From NCBI GenBank assembly GCA_947382445.1, contig CANCZH010000023.1, forward strand, positions 1-23,262: a stretch of 23,262 bases of DNA, in the 5' to 3' direction. The notes beneath the pieces were generated by a model that saw nothing but the letters and a program-made list of their open reading frames with translations, was not told the DNA's origin and did not search any database. The DNA comes from an uncultured Clostridium sp. GTDB lineage: Bacteria > Bacillota_A > Clostridia > TANB77 > CAG-508. Made by a program: the position numbers and the translations under genes. Of this stretch, positions 14,128 to 20,576 are shown piece after piece (the first letter of the stretch is position 1; each line of letters opens with the position of its first letter).

Positions 14128-15168
14128 ATGAAAGAAATTTGTTTAGAATTAAAAAGAGAATTTAATGTAGTTGATAATGCAAAAGTTATGATTATGGGAA
14201 TTGGTGATGCAACTACTCATATATTAAATCAAGTAAGAATAAGTCAAAATGAGATGTATAAAGATAATCTTAAATATTCATTTATTTCAACAAGTATTAT
14301 GGCAATAAACAATACATTGGGAAAAATATTTTTCCCAAAATCTCTAAAAACAAATTACTATAATAACATTGATTATTTAGAAATTGGAAGAAATATTACA
14401 AAAGGTTTAGGGGCAAATTCAAATCCAGAAAAAGCATTAAAAGCATTTAATGAAAGTGAAAAAGAAATAGATGAGTTTTTAAATAAAAAATTAGAGAAAA
14501 TGGAGCTTGTTGTAATTATTGCAGCATTAGGGGGTGGAACAGGAACTACTATTACTCCACTTATTAATCAAAAAATTAAAAATATGAATATTCCTGTAAT
14601 AAATATTGTATCATTACCAATGAAATGGGAAGGAGATAAAAGAAACTTAATTGCTAAAGAACATATTTCAGATTTTTATAAAACAGCTGATAAAGTTATT
14701 ACAATAGATAATGATGAACTATTTAATAGTGTAAAAAAGATAACAAATGGCAACATTTCTATTATGAAAGTATTTCAAATACTAGATAGTGAATATGCCA
14801 AGATAATAGAAATGATATATGAATCATTACTTTATGAAGAGGTAATCAATAAAATTACAAAAGAAAAATATTTAGAGATTATAAAAGATAAAAGTATCAA
14901 ACTCAGATATAAAAATGAATTTTTTATAGATTTAAATAAGGATAAATTAGATGTTCAAATATCAAATTACCTTGAAAACAAAAATAAAGAAAATATAAAA
15001 TTCTTAATTGTAAAAATAAAAGGAAATAAAAATCTTTTTAATCTTTATCAAATAATAGAATATTTAAACAAATTAATTGATAAGAACACAGTCATTTCAG
15101 GATATATTGAGCAAGATAATAGTATAACAAGTAAAATAAGTATAAGTTTTATTATAGGGGAGGTGTAA
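14128..15168 (+). CDS. Divergent FtsZ/tubulin-like GTPase
   Basis: 346 residues; ATG after ATGGAGT. FtsZ landmarks in order: AKVMIMGIGDATTHILNQV (18-36) at the place of the first nucleotide loop, lacking the usual glycine run; YLEIGRNITKGLGANSNPE (83-101), close to FtsZ's GxGxGxNPE segment; LVVIIAALGGGTGTT (127-141), the tubulin signature; LPMKWEGDKRN (163-173) matching the F-EG-RR element; TIDNDELF (192-199) matching IPNDRLL. The region where FtsZ has the catalytic T7 loop (N-x-D-x-x-D) reads INKITKEKYLEI, so GTP hydrolysis may be altered. No C-terminal FtsA/ZipA tail is seen. It may bind GTP and polymerise. It is not the cell-division FtsZ; relatives are the FtsZ-like families of unknown or membrane-remodelling role. 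Second gene of the box-3 operon. Confidence 0.85.
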   Translation: MKEICLELKREFNVVDNAKVMIMGIGDATTHILNQVRISQNEMYKDNLKYSFISTSIMAINNTLGKIFFPKSLKTNYYNNIDYLEIGRNITKGLGANSNPEKALKAFNESEKEIDEFLNKKLEKMELVVIIAALGGGTGTTITPLINQKIKNMNIPVINIVSLPMKWEGDKRNLIAKEHISDFYKTADKVITIDNDELFNSVKKITNGNISIMKVFQILDSEYAKIIEMIYESLLYEEVINKITKEKYLEIIKDKSIKLRYKNEFFIDLNKDKLDVQISNYLENKNKENIKFLIVKIKGNKNLFNLYQIIEYLNKLIDKNTVISGYIEQDNSITSKISISFIIGEV

Positions 15169-15169
15169 T

Positions 15170-15964
15170 ATGGTTTATCATTTAAAAGTACAAGCAAATA
15201 GTAAAAGATATGGAGAATTAATTGAAAAAGATAGTTTTTATACAGAAGTTTATTCAAATTTAGAGAAAGCTATCGAAAAGGGAAAAGAGTGGTTAGCTAA
15301 TAAGATAAATCATATTTATGAAGAATCAGGATATTGTACAAAAGGAAAAGATAGTTTAACTCTAAAAGATATGTTTGATGATGAAGAAATTTATTATTGT
15401 TTTGAGATAGTTGAACTTGAACCTGAATATGCTGAAAATTTTAAGATTCCAGATCATGAATATGAATGCAAAAACTTAAATCCAACTCACATTGTACATT
15501 ATTACAATTTAGAAGGAAAATTATTATATAAAGATTTAGAATATAGAAGTAACAAAAGTGGTTTTGCTTATGTGATTACTAGGTATCCAAATGATGATGA
15601 AAATAAACCTAATAAATTTAATATTGGTGATTTTGTAACAGTTATAGATGATACATATATCCCATCAGAACAAGTTTGTGTAATATATGCTATTCCAAAA
15701 AGAAATGACCCTAAAAGATATTTTGAAAATACATATGGTTTATCAACAATATCTAATGGATGTAGATTTGAGTTTTATCATGAGCATAATGAAAGTAGAT
15801 TAAAGAAATATGAAGGAGAAATTGAAAAAGATTCTCCATTAATGTTATTACAGAAATTTTATAGAGATGAAATTAAATTAAGTAAAGAGATTTTAGAAAA
15901 GATAGAAACTAATGAGATCTTATTAAATACAAAACCAACATTTAAAGATATTATAAAATTTTAG
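15170..15964 (+). CDS. Unknown 264-aa protein with F-N-IGD domain
   Basis: ATG one base after the GTPase stop; GGGGAGGTG lies inside the end of that gene, so translation is probably coupled. Residues 1-95 are acidic and helical/beta (TEVYSNLEKAIEKGKEWL). Residues ~100-220 are strand-rich: HIVHYYNLEGKLLYKDL, then KFNIGDFVTVID (F150), VCVIYAIPKRND and a Cys/aromatic segment. A C-terminal helix follows (LMLLQKFYRDEIKLSKEIL). The IGD segment and following helix resemble residues 196-290 of the next protein. No nameable family; cytoplasmic. Confidence 0.7.
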   Translation: MVYHLKVQANSKRYGELIEKDSFYTEVYSNLEKAIEKGKEWLANKINHIYEESGYCTKGKDSLTLKDMFDDEEIYYCFEIVELEPEYAENFKIPDHEYECKNLNPTHIVHYYNLEGKLLYKDLEYRSNKSGFAYVITRYPNDDENKPNKFNIGDFVTVIDDTYIPSEQVCVIYAIPKRNDPKRYFENTYGLSTISNGCRFEFYHEHNESRLKKYEGEIEKDSPLMLLQKFYRDEIKLSKEILEKIETNEILLNTKPTFKDIIKF

Positions 15965-15973
15965 GAGGTAATT

Positions 15974-16954
15974 ATGTACGGATATAATTTAATAAATTCA
16001 AAAGCAATTAGTGAATATTGCAAAAAGATAAAGCATGAATTTAATACAGAAGAATTAGCAGTGTTAATTTTTAGAAATAAGAATATGAGCATTGATGAAA
16101 AAATATCTGCATATAAGGAATTGATAAAAGAATATCCAGATATGGAAGTAATTGAAAGAATAAATTGCAATCATTATGATAGCGTAAAAACAATGATAGA
16201 AAATGAAATAAAAAGATTAAAAAATATGGTAGATTTTTTTCATGAAGATACTGCAAATTCAATATATACATTTAATGAGTTTAATAAATATGCAGGAAAA
16301 TACTTAGATACTAATGAAATTGATGATGCAAGAGGAAGTTTTAAGGAAATAGAAAAAGCAATATATAATTATATAGAAGAATATGATACTGATAATGAAA
16401 TCACATCATTTAGAATAAAAAAAGTATCATTAAAAGATAAAAATTTAAAAATATTTGCTATATACAAAGTAGAAAACAAGAAATTGATATTAACAAATAT
16501 ATATGATGTGAATGATTATTTAGATATAGATAATATATTTTTAAACATTCCAAATCCATTTAAAATAGGAGATATACTAACTGATGGCAACAAAATTATG
16601 GTTTTAGAATGGTTATGTACTCAGCAAGAAGATCTAGAAAAATTATTAGCTAAAGGATGTAAGGATAGTTCTGATATGCAAGGAACTTGTTATTTTATTG
16701 ATGATTATAATACATTATATTGGGATAATGTATTTGATTATGATTCTTGGGAATATTTCGATGGAGATTTAGAAGGTCTAAATAGATTATTAAAACCTGT
16801 TAGTAGTTTTTTAAAAAACGAAATTAGTCCTGATTTATTTTTAAATGCCTGTGATTATATTAGAACAAAATCAGATGGTAATTGGAATCTATTTAGTAGT
16901 GAGGGATTAGAGAGAATAGGACTTGATAAGAAAGAAATTTTAAATTTAAAATAA
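15974..16954 (+). CDS. Unknown 326-aa protein with F-K-IGD domain
   Basis: The ribosome site AGGAGGT overlaps the stop codon of the preceding gene, giving near-coupled translation. Residues 1-85 are a helical N-terminal module (MYGYNLINSKAISEYC, TEELAVLIFRNKNMS, then YKELIKEYPDMEV). A strand-rich section from ~145 leads to NPFKIGDILTDGNKIMVLEW (F196), TCYFIDDYNTLYWD, and an acidic DYDSWEYFDGDLEG stretch, ending in a helix FLKNEISPDLFLNAC. The order of IGD strand pair, aromatic strands and closing helix parallels the preceding protein, suggesting a shared domain. Function unknown. Confidence 0.7.
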   Translation: MYGYNLINSKAISEYCKKIKHEFNTEELAVLIFRNKNMSIDEKISAYKELIKEYPDMEVIERINCNHYDSVKTMIENEIKRLKNMVDFFHEDTANSIYTFNEFNKYAGKYLDTNEIDDARGSFKEIEKAIYNYIEEYDTDNEITSFRIKKVSLKDKNLKIFAIYKVENKKLILTNIYDVNDYLDIDNIFLNIPNPFKIGDILTDGNKIMVLEWLCTQQEDLEKLLAKGCKDSSDMQGTCYFIDDYNTLYWDNVFDYDSWEYFDGDLEGLNRLLKPVSSFLKNEISPDLFLNACDYIRTKSDGNWNLFSSEGLERIGLDKKEILNLK

Positions 16955-16975
16955 TAATATTAGGAGATGTGTATT

Positions 16976-18556
16976 ATGATGAAAAGTATATTAGAAGATG
17001 ATATAGTAAAAGAACTTGATAATATTTATGGAATTGAAGATAGTAAATGGGAAATTTTAAATTATATAAAATATTTAGAAATAAGTAAGGAAAAATATTT
17101 TGCAAACTATAATGTAATAATACATAATAATTCAAGTTATCCAACGGAAACAAAAATTAAACTTATAAATTTTTTACATAAAATGTTAAAGAAAAATAAT
17201 GTTGTTAGCACAGATTATGATTTTGTCAATATTAAGCAAATAAGAATGTTTGAAATAAATAATGAATCAAAAAGAAAAGAAGAAATAGAAGATTGTAATT
17301 TAAATTCTGATTTAATAATTATTGATTCAGAAAAAATAGGTAGAAATTTGGAAAATTATAGAGAAGAAATAGTTGCAATGATAGAAAAATTTAAAAATAA
17401 AATTTTTATAATTATTGATAAAAGTTATTGTGTAGGTGAAATAAATGCAACATTTAATAAATATTTTGATTGGTTTTTTGAAATTGACAAAATATCAGAA
17501 AATAATAAAAAAGACTATGTTATAAACCTTTTAAATGAAAATAATATAAAAGTTGAAGAAAAATGTAATTGTATTAATAATCTAGTAGATGAACCATTTT
17601 ATATTGTAAAATCAAAAATGAATAATATTATTTTACAATGCAAATTAAATGACATTGAAGAAATTACAAATGAAGTAGCAACAAAATATTTACAGAAGAA
17701 TAAAGATACATTAAAAAATGAAAATAACAAATCAAAAACAAAAGAAGGTTTAGACTCATTAGTTGGAATTAAGAATATCAAAGAAGAAATAAATAAGATT
17801 GTAAATTACATAAAAATTTGCCAAAAAAGAAAAGGTAACTTACCAATGTTACATATGTGTTTTACAGGAAATCCTGGTACAGGAAAAACAACTGTTGCAA
17901 GAATTATAGGACAAATCTTTAAAGATGAAAAGATATTATCAAAAGGAGAATTTGTTGAAATTCATGGAAGAGATTTAATAGGTAAATATGTAGGATGGAC
18001 AGCAAAAGAAGTTAAAAGATGTGTAGAACTTGCCAAAGGAGGAGTTTTATTTATAGATGAAGCATATAGTTTAAATTCAGATAAAAGAGGATCTTTTGAA
18101 GATGAAGCTATAGCAACTTTAATAAAAGAAATGGAAGATAACAGAAATGATTTATGTGTTATATTAGCAGGATATCAAGAAGAAATGAAAGAACTTATAA
18201 AACTAAACCCAGGGTTTGAAAGTCGTATTCAGTTTTATATAGATTTTCCTAATTATACTCCAGAAGAACTATATGAAATATTTAAAAATTTGGCAAGAAA
18301 AGAAGAATACAAACTATCTAGACAAGTAAAGGAAACTTTATATGATGTGTTTCAAGAAAATAATACTAAGGAAACATTTTCAAATGGAAGATATGTACGA
18401 AATTTATATGAAAAGGTAAAAATAGAGCAAGCTAATAGAGTGTCTTTAAACAAAAATGAAAATATAAATCTAATTAAAAAATGTGATATTGAAGATGTAG
18501 TACAAAAAATAAAACCAAAGGAAATAAAAAGAACTAAAATAGGGTTTGCATCATAA
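16976..18556 (+). CDS. CbxX/SpoVK-like AAA+ ATPase with degenerate N-terminal AAA module
   Basis: 526 residues from ATG at 16976, six bases after AGGAGATG. The C-terminal half is a clean CbxX/CfqX-type AAA+ domain: LVGIKNIKEEI (~262-272), Walker A GNPGTGKT (298-305), pore-region GKYVGWTAKEV, Walker B VLFIDEA (357-363), sensor VILAGY, arginine finger FESRI (R417), sensor-2 NGRYVRNLYE (R475). Residues ~40-240 look like a second, dead AAA module: NVIIHNNSSYPTETK instead of a P-loop, SDLIIIDSEK in the Walker B place, then IFIIIDKS and a lid-like helix. Relatives remodel RuBisCO (CbbX), act in ESX secretion (EccA) or sporulation (SpoVK). Here, last in the operon with the FtsZ-like GTPase, it may remodel that GTPase or its filaments (inference). 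Confidence 0.88.
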   Translation: MMKSILEDDIVKELDNIYGIEDSKWEILNYIKYLEISKEKYFANYNVIIHNNSSYPTETKIKLINFLHKMLKKNNVVSTDYDFVNIKQIRMFEINNESKRKEEIEDCNLNSDLIIIDSEKIGRNLENYREEIVAMIEKFKNKIFIIIDKSYCVGEINATFNKYFDWFFEIDKISENNKKDYVINLLNENNIKVEEKCNCINNLVDEPFYIVKSKMNNIILQCKLNDIEEITNEVATKYLQKNKDTLKNENNKSKTKEGLDSLVGIKNIKEEINKIVNYIKICQKRKGNLPMLHMCFTGNPGTGKTTVARIIGQIFKDEKILSKGEFVEIHGRDLIGKYVGWTAKEVKRCVELAKGGVLFIDEAYSLNSDKRGSFEDEAIATLIKEMEDNRNDLCVILAGYQEEMKELIKLNPGFESRIQFYIDFPNYTPEELYEIFKNLARKEEYKLSRQVKETLYDVFQENNTKETFSNGRYVRNLYEKVKIEQANRVSLNKNENINLIKKCDIEDVVQKIKPKEIKRTKIGFAS

Positions 18557-18593
18557 TACAGTAAGATTTACTTTTACTGTATTATTTTTTATT
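18555..18593 (+). terminator. Intrinsic terminator of the FtsZ-like/AAA operon
   Basis: AATACAGTAA (18555-18564) pairs with TTACTGTATT (18574-18583), followed by a T run. The stem begins inside the AAA gene's stop codon and marks the right edge of the island. Confidence 0.85.
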
Positions 18594-18607
18594 GTCTGCT
18601 ATTATTC

Positions 18608-18636
18608 TTGCAAAAAATAAATCTATATAATATAAT
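18608..18636 (+). promoter_or_regulatory. Promoter of the Dabb-pepM18 operon
   Basis: TTGCAA (18608-18613), 17-base spacer, TATAAT (18631-18636); the AGGAGG ribosome site follows. Confidence 0.75.
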
Positions 18637-18667
18637 TCCATTTGAAAATAAATAGGAGGTACTAAAA

Positions 18668-18952
18668 ATGGTAAAGCATATCGTTATGTGGAAATTCAAA
18701 TCAGGTGAAGAAGAAAGCATGAATAAATTTTTAAATGGATTAAGAAGTTTAAAAGGACAAATACCGGAAATAATAGATATGGAAGTAAAAACAAGTATAA
18801 ACCAAAATAATCAATATAGTGCAGTATTAATCTCAACATTTAATTCATTGGAAGACTTAGAAAAATATAGGGTTGATTCAAGACATGTACTTGTTGCACA
18901 AATTTGCCAACCTATAACAGAATCAAGAGCTGCAATTGATATTGAAGAATAA
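18668..18952 (+). CDS. Dabb (stress-responsive A/B barrel) domain protein
   Basis: 94 residues, typical length. ATG follows AGGAGGTACTAAAA. The start MVKHIVMWKFK and the helix-strand pattern ending in YRVDSRHVLV fit the Dabb dimeric alpha/beta-barrel family (Pfam Dabb). Such small proteins are found in bacteria and plants, with mostly unassigned roles and occasional cyclase activity. The downstream aminopeptidase gene begins 22 bases after its stop, so they share one transcript. Confidence 0.85.
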   Translation: MVKHIVMWKFKSGEEESMNKFLNGLRSLKGQIPEIIDMEVKTSINQNNQYSAVLISTFNSLEDLEKYRVDSRHVLVAQICQPITESRAAIDIEE

Positions 18953-18974
18953 TAAAAATACTAAGGAGGATTTT

Positions 18975-20372
18975 ATGGAAGAGAATTTACAAGAAAGACT
19001 TTTTAACAAAAAGGAAAGTGGATGGAAAAATTTAAATGAAACAGAAAAAAGTGAAGTTTTTGAAGTATCAAGAAAATATATGGACTTTTTAAATATTGCA
19101 AAAACTGAAAGAGATTTTGTAAAAAATGCAAGAAAGTTAGCCGATAGTAATGGATTTAGAGATATAATTGAATTTCAAACTTTAAAACCAGGAGATAAAG
19201 TATACTTTGTAAACAGAGATAAAAGTATGTATTTAGCTATAATTGGCGAAGAGCCAATAGAAAATGGTTTACGTATAATTGGCTCACATATTGATTCACC
19301 AAGACTAGACTTAAAACCAAACCCATTATACGAAGATACTGGTTTAGCATACTTAAAAACTCATTATTATGGTGGAATTAAAAAATACCAATGGACTACA
19401 ATTCCACTTTGCATTTGTGGTGTAGTAGTAAAACCAAATGGAGAGAAAGTTGAAATTCATATAGGAGAAGATGATAATGATCCAATATTTACAATTACGG
19501 ACTTATTACCACATTTAGCTCAAGACCAAATGGAGAAAAAATTAAAAAATGGTGTTGAGGGAGAAAACTTGACATTACTAGTTGGAAGTATTCCATATGA
19601 AGAAGAAAAATGTACAGAGCAAGTAAAATTAAATATATTAAATATATTAAACAGAAAATATGGTATAACAGAAGTTGATTTTACAAGCTCAGAATTAGAA
19701 CTTGTACCACAATTTAAAGCAAGAAGTTTAGGATTTGATGAAAGTATGGTAGCAGCATATGGTCAAGATGACAAAGTATGTGCTTATACAAGTTTAGCTG
19801 CAATGATGGAATTACAAAATGTAAAAACAACAGCTGTATGTATGTTAACAGATAAAGAAGAAATAGGAAGTATGGGAAATACAGGAATGGAATCACATAT
19901 GTTTGACTTCTTTATTTCAGAAATATTAAATAAATTAAATCAAAACAGACCAAATCTTTTAGATAGAGTATTTTGTTTCTCAAAGATGTTGTCTTCAGAT
20001 GTAGACGCAGGATATGACCCATTATATGCATCTGTTTCAGATAAACACAATTGCGGATTCTTAGGAAAAGGAATTAGCTTAAACAAATATACGGGTTCAA
20101 GGGGAAAATCAGGTTCATCTGATGCAAATGCAGAATATGTAGCATGGGTAAGAAATGTATTAGAAAAAAATGATATTAAATATCAAGTTGCAGAACTTGG
20201 AAAAGTAGACATCGGAGGAGGAGGAACAATTGCATATATCCTAGCTAATAAAGGAGCAGATGTAATAGATTGCGGAGTTCCAGTATTATCAATGCATGCA
20301 CCATATGAAGTAACAAGCAAATTTGATGTTTATTCTGCATATAAAACATATAAAGCTTTTTGGAATGAATAA
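18975..20372 (+). CDS. M18-family aspartyl/leucyl aminopeptidase
   Basis: 465 residues from ATG at 18975, four bases after AAGGAGGA; the frame opens upstream at 18936 inside the Dabb gene, without a ribosome site. A dinuclear-zinc, cytoplasmic, tetrahedral M18 peptidase that removes N-terminal residues. Visible: GSHIDSPRLDLKPNPLYE with zinc ligand H105; AYGQDDKVCAYTSL with bridging D (265-266); DKEEIGSMGNTG with E295/E296; SSDVDAGYDP (D342); KYTGSRGKSGSSDANAEY; IGGGGTIAY; and LSMHAPYE with H441. Length and motifs are complete. No terminator is evident before the riboswitch promoter. Confidence 0.93.
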   Translation: MEENLQERLFNKKESGWKNLNETEKSEVFEVSRKYMDFLNIAKTERDFVKNARKLADSNGFRDIIEFQTLKPGDKVYFVNRDKSMYLAIIGEEPIENGLRIIGSHIDSPRLDLKPNPLYEDTGLAYLKTHYYGGIKKYQWTTIPLCICGVVVKPNGEKVEIHIGEDDNDPIFTITDLLPHLAQDQMEKKLKNGVEGENLTLLVGSIPYEEEKCTEQVKLNILNILNRKYGITEVDFTSSELELVPQFKARSLGFDESMVAAYGQDDKVCAYTSLAAMMELQNVKTTAVCMLTDKEEIGSMGNTGMESHMFDFFISEILNKLNQNRPNLLDRVFCFSKMLSSDVDAGYDPLYASVSDKHNCGFLGKGISLNKYTGSRGKSGSSDANAEYVAWVRNVLEKNDIKYQVAELGKVDIGGGGTIAYILANKGADVIDCGVPVLSMHAPYEVTSKFDVYSAYKTYKAFWNE

Positions 20373-20396
20373 AATTAGAAATCCCGAATAAACCTA

Positions 20397-20425
20397 TTGT
20401 AAAATAAAATATTTTAGTATATAAT
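20397..20425 (+). promoter_or_regulatory. Promoter of the riboswitch-ATPase unit
   Basis: TTGTAA (20397-20402), 17-base spacer, TATAAT (20420-20425), a few bases before the aptamer. Confidence 0.7.
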
Positions 20426-20430
20426 TCGAA

Positions 20431-20523
20431 CAAATGAGGGAGTAGTTAGCACAGAAATTGTGTAATGTAACCAACAAGCTCGATTTTAAATCTGGTTATG
20501 TTTTAAATAATGAGACTCGTTTG
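20431..20523 (+). promoter_or_regulatory. yybP-ykoY manganese riboswitch
   Basis: The conserved core reads GGGAGTAG (20438-20445) near the 5' side and TGAGACTC (20511-20518) on the 3' side. P1 is CAAATGAG (20431-20438) with CTCGTTTG (20516-20523). Inside are hairpin CACA/TGTG (20450-20453, 20459-20462) and helix TAACC/GGTTA (20468-20472, 20494-20498). This is the yybP-ykoY layout, which binds Mn2+ and often precedes P-type ATPases. The 3' half of P1 is shared with the terminator stem, so metal-stabilised P1 would prevent termination and turn the gene on. Confidence 0.85.
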
Positions 20524-20555
20524 CAACAAAAATATGCTGCAAACGAGTCTTTTTA
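20513..20555 (+). terminator. Riboswitch-controlled terminator
   Basis: Perfect 13-bp stem AGACTCGTTTGCA (20513-20525) with TGCAAACGAGTCT (20538-20550), 12-base loop, then TTTTT. It overlaps the aptamer's P1 3' strand, so the two are mutually exclusive. Confidence 0.9.
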
Positions 20556-20576
20556 TGTTTAAAGGAGGAAAAAACA

